Shown here: positions 1 through 5,693 of the stretch, in pieces | How positions within the stretch are numbered: position 1 is the stretch's first letter | How the letters are laid out: the number at the start of each line of letters is the position of its first letter | Assembly (NCBI GenBank): GCA_022424805.1 | Contig: JAKMGR010000608.1 | Coordinates: forward strand, 1-6,240 | DNA: 6,240 bases | Direction: 5' to 3' | Source: Verrucomicrobiales bacterium | GTDB taxonomy: Bacteria; Verrucomicrobiota; Verrucomicrobiia; Verrucomicrobiales; DEV007 | The notes under the pieces: generated by a model | Told to the model about the DNA's origin: nothing | Seen by the model: only the letters and a program-made list of their open reading frames with translations | Database searches by the model: none | Program-made: the position numbers and the translations under genes

Positions 1-2
1 AT

Positions 3-302
3 TTCGACATCCCGCAGCGAGTTCTTTTGAGTAACGAAGAAGAAGAGCTGACGACCGTTCTCGAAATTCAAGCTGAAGACCGAATCGGACTTCTCTACGA
101 TATTTTTACTGCACTGAGCCATCTCGACGCTGCCGTCCTCAGTGCCCGAATCAGCACCCAGGCAGGGGCCGCCATCGACCGCTTTCATCTCCTTGATTTA
201 AGATCAGAGAAAAAGATCATCGACCATGAGCGACTTCAGGCGATCGATGAGGCAGTCTCTGCTTGTCTCGAGAAGAAGACGCCCGTCGAGGTAATTATGT
301 GA
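3..302 (+). CDS. glnD: PII uridylyltransferase GlnD, C-terminal ACT domain (5' end outside window)
   Basis: The reading frame is already open at base 3 and runs to a TGA at 300-302, giving the last 99 codons of a longer protein. A TTG at 27 lies inside the domain linker and is unlikely to be the true start. The fragment is one ACT domain: a V-L-E-I-Q-A strand, then the hallmark DRIGLLYDI turn and helix, then an ISTQAGAAIDRFHLLD strand pair and a closing helix. The linker before it (DIPQRVLLSNEEEE) and this order match the second ACT domain that ends GlnD, the bifunctional enzyme that uridylylates and deuridylylates PII proteins; its ACT domains sense glutamine. The catalytic nucleotidyltransferase and HD domains would lie to the left and cannot be checked. 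Another ACT-tailed regulator is possible but fits less well. The gene converges on phoH, with 48 bp between the two stop codons. Confidence 0.8.
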   Translation, partial: FDIPQRVLLSNEEEELTTVLEIQAEDRIGLLYDIFTALSHLDAAVLSARISTQAGAAIDRFHLLDLRSEKKIIDHERLQAIDEAVSACLEKKTPVEVIM

Positions 303-309
303 GCCCACC

Positions 310-335
310 AAAAAGGCGCTCAAGCGAGTCAGCGC
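310..335 (-). terminator. Probable Rho-independent terminator after phoH
   Basis: Read on the minus strand just after the phoH stop, GCGCT (335-331 complement side) pairs with AGCGC (320-316) around a 10-base loop. One C pair-breaker is followed by five consecutive T (310-314 are AAAAA on the plus strand). The stem is short, so strength is uncertain, but position and T-tract are right for ending the minus-strand transcript in the 48 bp gap between convergent genes. Read on the plus strand the same stem has no T-tract, so it would serve glnD poorly. Confidence 0.5.
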
Positions 336-350
336 TGCAGCACTGCTTTG

Positions 351-1328
351 CTACCCTTCGTCACCTTCGCGCCCGTCGTCATACGCCTTGATGATACGTG
401 CGACGACAGGATGACGGACGACATCCGCATCCGTGAAGCGGGTGAAGGAAATACCCTCGACACCTTCGAGAAGGCGGATTGCTTCGAGTAAACCCGACTT
501 TCTCTTCGGGCGCAGGTCAATCTGTGACGGGTCACCCGTGACAATGCACTGGGATCCTTCGCCGAGGCGAGTCAGGAACATCAACATTTGCTCGCGGCTT
601 GCATTCTGAGCCTCATCAAGAATGACGCAGGCGTTGCTCAGAGTCCGCCCACGCATGTAGGCAAGCGGGGCAATCTCAATGAGATTTTTCTCCGCAAATT
701 TCGATGCCTCCGCCCGATCGAGCATCGCGTTCATCGCATCATAGAGAGGGCGTAGGTATGGCAGCACTTTTTCCTCCAACGCACCAGGCAGGAAACCGAG
801 AGCTTCCCCCGCCTCAACAGCAGGACGAGTCAGTACGATGCGATCAAACTTCCGGTTTTTGAGCTGATCCAGCGCATACGCCATCGCGAGAAATGTTTTT
901 CCCGTTCCAGCGGGGCCAATTCCAAAAACGACATCATGACTCGCGAGAGCCTCGACATACTTTAGCTGCGTCTGGTTCCTAGGCGTCACCGGCGGCTTTG
1001 TCCCACCGGCGAGAAGACGCCGCTCGAACAGATCACTGACTCCGCTCGATCCATTATCTCCGGGATCGTTCTGCAAAGCCGACGTCACCGCGAATCGAAA
1101 TCCGTGAGCATTGATCGGGCCGCCCTTTCTCCGAGCCTCCTCCAGATCGGCAAAGACAGACTCGCCGAGCGCAACACGATCTTCGGAACCCTCCAGCTTT
1201 ACCCAGGCGTCGCGTGTCGTCACGTTCAGATCGAGATGAGTTCCCAACTCCTGCAACAATTCTACATCGTCACCGAAGAGACTATGCAGGTAGTGGGGGC
1301 TCTCGAAATCGAGTAACTTCTCGGCCAT
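351..1328 (-). CDS. PhoH family ATPase (PhoH-like / YbeZ type)
   Basis: A cytoplasmic P-loop NTPase of 325 residues, the usual length for PhoH-like proteins. Residues about 10-65 form the N-terminal KH-like segment (LHSLFGDD, then LNVTTRDAWVKLEG). The ATPase core follows: the TPRNQTQLKYVEAL lead-in (115-128), Walker A GPAGTGKT (138-145), the LTRPAVEAGEALGFLPG signature (166-182), Walker B CVILDEAQN (234-242), the VTGDPSQIDL segment (263-272) and the closing DADVVRHPVVARII motif (300-313). All expected motifs are intact. In other bacteria this family is linked to RNA processing and ribosome quality control and often sits beside ybeY; ybeY is not adjacent here. The ATG lies 3 bp after the stop of the 171-residue gene, so translation is probably coupled. 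There is no clear ribosome binding site upstream. A terminator follows the stop. I leave the symbol blank because phoH, phoL and ybeZ are used inconsistently for this type. Confidence 0.95.
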   Translation of the reverse strand: MAEKLLDFESPHYLHSLFGDDVELLQELGTHLDLNVTTRDAWVKLEGSEDRVALGESVFADLEEARRKGGPINAHGFRFAVTSALQNDPGDNGSSGVSDLFERRLLAGGTKPPVTPRNQTQLKYVEALASHDVVFGIGPAGTGKTFLAMAYALDQLKNRKFDRIVLTRPAVEAGEALGFLPGALEEKVLPYLRPLYDAMNAMLDRAEASKFAEKNLIEIAPLAYMRGRTLSNACVILDEAQNASREQMLMFLTRLGEGSQCIVTGDPSQIDLRPKRKSGLLEAIRLLEGVEGISFTRFTDADVVRHPVVARIIKAYDDGREGDEG

Positions 1329-1331
1329 ATA

Positions 1332-1847
1332 TTAGCGATACCCGTAGACCAATCCCCAGTCGACCATACCCTCGTAGTCACCCACGCCCTCAACAGCTTC
1401 ACTTGCTTCATCCAACTTCGCTTTTTCCGGGTCATACTGTGTCACGACTCGAATGAAGTAGGTTGCGGTCTTTTCCGGCAAAGCTCTCACGCCGGCGAAA
1501 TTGCCTTTCGCAAAAGACTCCAGCCCGATGGAATTGCCCTCACTGTCGAAAATATCGACCTTCACCGTGGCACCCGGCCAGCTCGTGCCAGCCCAGAACC
1601 AGTATTCGTTTCCGCGGAAAAGCTGGTGCCGAACCAGCAAGGGTTTGCCCGGCTCGACTTCGCCGGACCAGGTATCCTCACGAACCTCAAAGCCATGCTC
1701 GACATAAGGTGTCGCAGCCTCGAAGGCGTAGGAAATTGCTTCGTTCACAAAGGCGGATGCTTTTTCCGCAAAGGGAAGCATCCCAATCACGGCAACCAGC
1801 AAAAGCCAGTCGCGTCGGGAGAAAACAGAGGTGGGAGGCAGGGTCAT
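1332..1847 (-). CDS. Exported beta-rich protein with a twin-arginine-like signal, function unknown
   Basis: A 171-residue protein I cannot assign to a named family. Residues 1-32 look like an export signal: SRRDW at 10-14, then a hydrophobic stretch LLLVAVIGMLPF (15-26), then K29 and ASA (30-32) as a likely cleavage site. S-R-R-x-W-L-L resembles the Tat consensus S-R-R-x-F-L-K, so Tat export is plausible, though a Sec signal remains possible. The mature part contains alternating strands (GEVEPGKPLLVRHQLF, YWFWAGT, ATVKVDIFDSEGNSIG, TATYFIRVV) whose pattern recalls the PPC (pre-peptidase C-terminal) beta-sandwich that ends in a Y-F-I-R-V strand. That resemblance was judged by eye. The tail is acidic and ends in DWGLVYGYR. 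No cysteine is present, so no cytochrome, lipoprotein or disulfide role is indicated. The gene lies 20 bp after the 281-residue gene and 3 bp before phoH; a weak GGAA 9 bases before the ATG could bind the ribosome. Confidence 0.8.
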   Translation of the reverse strand: MTLPPTSVFSRRDWLLLVAVIGMLPFAEKASAFVNEAISYAFEAATPYVEHGFEVREDTWSGEVEPGKPLLVRHQLFRGNEYWFWAGTSWPGATVKVDIFDSEGNSIGLESFAKGNFAGVRALPEKTATYFIRVVTQYDPEKAKLDEASEAVEGVGDYEGMVDWGLVYGYR

Positions 1848-1867
1848 GAAATTGGTTTCCGGGATCC

Positions 1868-2713
1868 TTACGGAGTAAAGTAGTATTCCTCGAGCATAGC
1901 GCGACTGATTTCGTTCAGTCCCTTAATGTCCTCCTCGGAGATAACGCCGTCGCCAGTAATGATTGCTTCCATGCGGGCAAGGCCAGTGGAAATCGCTCGA
2001 ATTTGAGGGGTAGATGCGGATGGGCCTTTCATCTTTCCGAGCATCTCCCGAAAATGGATGATTAGTCCCGGCTGGTTCAAGAGTTCCGCCTTGTCTTCGC
2101 GAAAGGACTCACGAATGAAAGTCGTAACGACATTGGTGCCCCTCAGCCATCCTCCGAGACTGACCAGCCCAGAAAGTTGCTGGTCGCGAAGCCTGTCCAT
2201 GGTATCGCGAACCGTCTGCTGCGTGCTGTCGAGTTCGTCACGGACTCGCTCCCAATCTCGATCACCGGCTGCCTCAATAATCGCGAGACTGTGAGGCTGC
2301 ACTGCATTGGAAAGGCCAAGAGCCTGAGATAGATCGAGCACTTTCTTGCCGATTTCTTCAATATCACCCGCTTCCTCCGCCTGCACCGCGATGAATCCCT
2401 CGCCAACAAGGCTTCCAAAGGTCAGGGCGAGAAGCGAGCGGTCCGACCCATCACCCGGTTCATCAGGAATGGAGACGCCTCGGCTCCACTCTGGCTCGTC
2501 GAGCTTGTCCAGCACAGAAAAGATCTCTGCCGGAATCGGAACCACGACCTGGTCGACAATTTTACCCGGAAAGTTCGTGAGGTCGATCCGCTCTGGAGCC
2601 GCTGCTTCTTCCTGAGCAGCTACGAATCCGCCAAAAGAGAGAGCGGCTGCTATAGCGAACACGGTTAAGCCCTTGCTGAGGAGAATCGGGGCATGAAAAT
2701 CACGATGAATCAT
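1868..2713 (-). CDS. Secreted helical protein of unknown function (281 aa)
   Basis: I do not recognise this protein. It starts with a Sec-type signal peptide: basic residues near the N-terminus (R4, K14), a hydrophobic core LTVFAIAAALSFGGF (16-30) and VAA before Q34 as the likely cleavage site. The mature part has no cysteine, heme motif or further membrane segment. It opens with an acidic, proline-containing region (34-90) and continues as mostly helical sequence, including LTFGSLVGEGFIAVQAEEAG, a charged RDWERVRDELDSTQQTVRDTMDRLRDQ segment of coiled-coil character, and a GLVSLGGWLRGT turn. It ends in EEYYFTP. Together these suggest a soluble periplasmic or secreted protein. The ATG at 2713 is the only start that keeps the signal peptide; the next in-frame ATG lies far downstream. 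The leader before it lacks a ribosome binding site. It is separated by 60 bp from the cytochrome gene upstream and by 20 bp from the exported 171-residue gene downstream, so co-expression is likely. Confidence 0.82.
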   Translation of the reverse strand: MIHRDFHAPILLSKGLTVFAIAAALSFGGFVAAQEEAAAPERIDLTNFPGKIVDQVVVPIPAEIFSVLDKLDEPEWSRGVSIPDEPGDGSDRSLLALTFGSLVGEGFIAVQAEEAGDIEEIGKKVLDLSQALGLSNAVQPHSLAIIEAAGDRDWERVRDELDSTQQTVRDTMDRLRDQQLSGLVSLGGWLRGTNVVTTFIRESFREDKAELLNQPGLIIHFREMLGKMKGPSASTPQIRAISTGLARMEAIITGDGVISEEDIKGLNEISRAMLEEYYFTP

Positions 2714-2727
2714 TGATGTTACGTCTA

Positions 2728-2755
2728 ACTATCGCAGAAATCCCCGCCGGATCAA
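2728..2755 (-). promoter_or_regulatory. Possible promoter for the 281 aa gene - phoH transcript
   Basis: On the minus strand, TTGATC (2755-2750) and GATAGT (2733-2728) are 16 bases apart, and the -10 element is preceded by TGC as in extended -10 promoters. Each hexamer matches the sigma-70 consensus at four of six positions. Transcription would begin only a few bases before the ATG at 2713, giving a near-leaderless message, in line with the absent ribosome binding site. The match is weak, and read-through from the cytochrome gene is equally possible. Confidence 0.22.
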
Positions 2756-2773
2756 GAAGAGCGAGGGAGGTAA

Positions 2774-5131
2774 TCACCCACCTAAACTGCGCACCAGATT
2801 CTGCAATTGTGGGTTCTCTGGCTGGAGCTTCAACGCTTCCGTTGCAAAGCGAAGCGCCTCTGTATTCCGCCCGGCATCCCGCAGGATCGCAGCGATCCCA
2901 GTGAGGTATTCGACATTGTAGGAATCCAGCTCGATCGCTTTTTTCAAAAAAGGTAAAGCCTCTTCGAAACGCCCCAGCGAGTTCAGAGCCACGCCATAGA
3001 AATACTGAGTCTCGGCATGCCTTGGCATCAATTTGGTCGCGAGGCGCAACTCCTCGACGCCTTCATCGTATCTCTTCATCCGAATCAGAAATCGAGCGAG
3101 GGCATCACGAGCGAGCCCTTTATTTTCAGGAAGTATTGCCGCATCGACCGCATCGAGGAAGGCCTGTTCCGCCTCCTTTGGCCGATTCTGACTAAAAAGG
3201 AGTTCCGCCAGATTGACGCGGGCTGGGACGAACTCCGGCTCAACCGCTATCGCCTTTCGATAGGCGGCTTCTGCTTTCTCCAATTCCCCCAGATCGGTAT
3301 GAAAAAGCGCCAGATCCATGTGCCCGGAAGCGCGGTCAAAAATCGCCGACTGGCGATCATAGAGATCTTTCCTCGCCTCCTCGAATGCCGCCTTACCTGC
3401 TTCGTCGAGGCGATTGACCGCAACTGCCACCGTCCTCGCGGCCGCGGCCCGAACCGATTTTACGGGATCGCTCAAGAGCGGAATCGCCGCCGCCCTCTGG
3501 TTTTCCGGCAAATTGAGGAGCGTTCGCAATCCTTCCCCTCGCACGCCGGGATCCGGGTCTTCCAAACTGCGCTCGATCGCAGCCATCGATTCTTGAGTTG
3601 GTAACTGCATGCCGAGGGTCTCCACCGCTGCGGCCCGGGCAATCCACGGTCGATCGCGATCATTCGCGAGAGCAATGAGTCGATCCATCGATCCTGGCTG
3701 ACCACGACGAGCGGAAGCAAGGATCTCCCCATAGTGAGCATTGCGCGGTCCAGAACCCCACCAGTTTTTGAAATGCTCCGCCGCCCAGTCCTGAGTCTGA
3801 TCCTCGTGACATTGAGAGCATGCATCGGGAGCCCCTATTTCTTTCGCCAAATCTGGACGCGGAATCCGAATGCTGTGATCGCGGCGAAGATCGTGACCCA
3901 TATATGGCGTCTCGGGCATGTGGCACTCGACGCAACTCGCCCCGGTGCTGTCCATCGGGTGAAAGTGGTGAGCCGGAGTGTTCAACTCCCCCTGATGGCA
4001 CTGCAAACAAAGGGCATTCCCAGGCAGCTTCAGCTTCATCGAATGCGGGTTGTGGCAGTCGCTGCAACGAACTCCAGCGTGGAACATTGCGCTCTGCACG
4101 TAGGAACCGTATACGTAAACCTCCTCTTTGATCTGCCCGTCGTGATGATAAAGGCGATCGCTGATGATCGATGGCTGGTGCGTATCGTGGAAACTCTGTC
4201 CAGCCGTGTAGCTCGGCTCCATCAGTTGACGATGAGAATGGCAGCGCGCGCAGGTTTCAACCTGCACGTTCGATTTCAGGGGCACGGTGCGCTTAGGCAG
4301 ATTGGTTTCCTGGTCGATCATCCACGCTCCCTCTTCCGGCTCTTTGAGTCTGACGACGAGTCCCTTCGATTTGACGTAGGCTTTCGCCGCTGCCAGATCC
4401 GTTTCGCCCGCTGTTCCCGACGCCTTTTTCTCCTCCGCCTCGGCCCACTTCACGTGCTCAGACCCGGGGCCGTGACAGGCTTCGCAGGTCACATTCATAT
4501 CCGTCCACGTCGTGTCGTAGGTGAGAGTGTCAGGGTCGAAATTCTTCTTCAGATTGGTCGAGTGGCAGTCGGCGCACATGTAGTTCCAATTAAAATGACG
4601 ACGCGTCCAGTGCAGCAAATCGTCGTGAGGTACGGGCTCATCCGGATACAAATGATACCAACGCTGACCGCCTTCCTCTTTGGTCCGTGAATCCCAACAA
4701 ACCTGCAGGGCCTGATATTTTCCTCCATCGAACGGGATCAGGTATTGCTGGAGTGGTTCGTGACCGAAGGTGTATTCGATCTTCATATCACGATACTCGC
4801 CGTCCTCGTCCTGTGCATTGACCCAGAACTCTTCCCCCTTTCGGAAGAAGCGGAATTTCTGCCCGAAATGATCGAACTCCGCATTGTCGAAATCGCCAAA
4901 CACAAATTCCTCCGTCGCTGGATTCATCGCGAGATGGTGATCGCTTTTCTGCCAATCTTCATACTCCTGCTCATGGCACGAGGTGCAATTTTTCAGACCT
5001 ACATATTCCGCCTCGGGAACATCATGATAGGGCGAATACGATACTTCATTTTCCACCACTTCCTCACCAGGCCCGCAGGACATGAGAAAGGCAGCAGCAA
5101 AAGGCAGAAGAAGAAAGAACGAACGAAGCAT
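2774..5131 (-). CDS. Octaheme c-type cytochrome lipoprotein with HEAT-like and TPR repeats
   Basis: A 785-residue envelope protein. Residues 1-18 are a hydrophobic signal ending in FLMS before C19, a lipobox-like site. Residue 20 is Gly rather than Asp, so an outer-membrane anchor is likely. Eight CXXCH heme-binding motifs have their first Cys at 49, 186, 216, 294, 356, 375, 400 and 438; all end in His, with no CXXCK variant. The stretch around them (SDHHLAM 63-69, FGHEPLQQYLIPF 122-134, EEGGQRWYHLYPDE 152-165) resembles the cytochrome c554-type multiheme domain found with TPRs in many environmental bacteria. Residues about 480-575 form HEAT-like repeats (DPDPGVRGEGLRTLL, DPVKSVRAAAARTV). Residues about 601-772 hold roughly five TPRs (for example AEAAYRKAIAVEPEF). 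The hemes suggest periplasmic electron transfer and the repeats suggest partner binding; substrate and partner are unknown. No clear ribosome binding site precedes the ATG. The gene is divergent from midA. Confidence 0.93.
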   Translation of the reverse strand: MLRSFFLLLPFAAAFLMSCGPGEEVVENEVSYSPYHDVPEAEYVGLKNCTSCHEQEYEDWQKSDHHLAMNPATEEFVFGDFDNAEFDHFGQKFRFFRKGEEFWVNAQDEDGEYRDMKIEYTFGHEPLQQYLIPFDGGKYQALQVCWDSRTKEEGGQRWYHLYPDEPVPHDDLLHWTRRHFNWNYMCADCHSTNLKKNFDPDTLTYDTTWTDMNVTCEACHGPGSEHVKWAEAEEKKASGTAGETDLAAAKAYVKSKGLVVRLKEPEEGAWMIDQETNLPKRTVPLKSNVQVETCARCHSHRQLMEPSYTAGQSFHDTHQPSIISDRLYHHDGQIKEEVYVYGSYVQSAMFHAGVRCSDCHNPHSMKLKLPGNALCLQCHQGELNTPAHHFHPMDSTGASCVECHMPETPYMGHDLRRDHSIRIPRPDLAKEIGAPDACSQCHEDQTQDWAAEHFKNWWGSGPRNAHYGEILASARRGQPGSMDRLIALANDRDRPWIARAAAVETLGMQLPTQESMAAIERSLEDPDPGVRGEGLRTLLNLPENQRAAAIPLLSDPVKSVRAAAARTVAVAVNRLDEAGKAAFEEARKDLYDRQSAIFDRASGHMDLALFHTDLGELEKAEAAYRKAIAVEPEFVPARVNLAELLFSQNRPKEAEQAFLDAVDAAILPENKGLARDALARFLIRMKRYDEGVEELRLATKLMPRHAETQYFYGVALNSLGRFEEALPFLKKAIELDSYNVEYLTGIAAILRDAGRNTEALRFATEALKLQPENPQLQNLVRSLGG

Positions 5132-5335
5132 GAATTTCAGAAAGAGAAGATACGTCGATTACAGAAGACAAGGAACGGAAGTAATACAGAAAGCATCGAC
5201 CGTTCAAAGCTCCAATGAAAACCTAACCCTTTTTGGTCCATGATCCAACCCTACTAGGTAACTCATTCAACCCTGTTTGCAGTGAAACTCTACCTTGCCG
5301 TGACTCACGAAATTGTTTGATGATACCATCGATGA
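5132..5335. other. Intergenic stretch with no supported gene
   Basis: These bases lie upstream of the cytochrome start and before the frameshifted remnant. A short GTG-started run on the plus strand at 5282 ends at two consecutive TGA codons (5318-5323). A 64-codon plus-strand frame from 5233 to 5427 is rich in Cys, Ser and Arg and does not look like a real protein. I see no tRNA, repeat or terminator. This stretch should contain the cytochrome promoter and may contain more decayed sequence from the gene remnant to its right. Confidence 0.5.
5181..5207 (-). promoter_or_regulatory. Weak candidate promoter for the cytochrome gene
   Basis: On the minus strand, TTGAAC (5207-5202) and TATTAC (5186-5181) lie 15 bases apart, each with four of six consensus matches. 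They would give a leader of roughly 40-45 bases before the ATG at 5131. The spacer is shorter than ideal. It is listed because the divergent gene arrangement requires a promoter somewhere in this stretch; I would not rely on the exact position. Confidence 0.18.
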
Positions 5336-5625
5336 CTCTTCCGAAACTGGCCGCCAAAGTCCAATGCGGTAGTCGAGCGCGCTACGAAGTGGTATCCGGA
5401 CGCCAACTACGCTGCGGGTATCGTTGATCAATATTCCACCACCGAGAACGCAACGATCCTATCGCTTCGCCTGGCCTTTTTCCCGATGAGGACTACAACG
5501 CCGACCTGCAAGTAGCTGACCACAAGCTGGCTCCAGGAGCGGAAGGGGCTCCCTGGATTCCAGTGGGAGAAAGAGAAGCATGGGGAGAAACGCCGATGAA
5601 CCAGCCCACTAACCAAGCAGGGTAA
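5336..5625 (+). pseudogene. Frameshifted C-terminal remnant of an unrecognised protein
   Basis: Two plus-strand frames read as one natural protein end if joined. From 5336 to about 5481 the frame gives NAVVERATKWYPDANYAAG, then IVDQYSTTENATILSLRLAF. The adjoining frame from 5482 to the TAA at 5623-5625 gives PDEDYNADLQVADHKLAPG, then AEGAPWIPVGEREAWGETP and a short Asn/Gln tail. The switch falls in a run of five T and three C (5477-5484), where one missing base would account for it. The first piece has no ATG, GTG or TTG in its open frame and is preceded by a TGA at 5333-5335, so the N-terminal part is lost. Composition is balanced, with a normal mix of charged and hydrophobic residues, unlike the shadow frames around it. 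I cannot name the family. Homopolymer sequencing error could explain the frameshift but not the missing start. Confidence 0.55.
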
Positions 5626-5693
5626 CCGCTCCCTCCACAACGTAGACACAGGGGGTTGCCAATACAGCCAAACCTTGTTACTTCTCGCCCGTC

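Noticed and set aside
27..302. A free-standing 91-residue ACT-domain protein starting at TTG 27
   Set aside because: The frame is open to the window edge, and the residues before the TTG match the linker that precedes the last ACT domain of GlnD, so this is the tail of a longer gene.
331..344. Inverted repeat AGCGCTG / CAGCACT between glnD and phoH, considered as a glnD terminator or operator
   Set aside because: It has a mismatch, almost no loop and no following T-run on the plus strand. The overlapping minus-strand stem with a T5 tract explains the site better.
3017..3604. A 195-codon plus-strand open frame opposite the HEAT/TPR region
   Set aside because: It is antisense to well-formed HEAT-like and TPR repeats, has no recognisable motif, and its composition (many Arg, Phe, Ile) is that of a shadow frame.
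3734..4690. A 318-codon open frame on the plus strand, opposite the cytochrome gene
   Set aside because: It lies wholly antisense to the heme domain, which has eight CXXCH motifs and clear family signatures. Its own translation is rich in Arg, Val, His and Ile without domains, as expected for the mirror of a biased coding frame.
5233..5427. A 64-codon ATG-started frame on the plus strand in the gap before midA
   Set aside because: Its sequence is low in structure and rich in Cys, Arg and Ser, has no ribosome binding site, and overlaps in another frame the more convincing remnant that starts at 5336.
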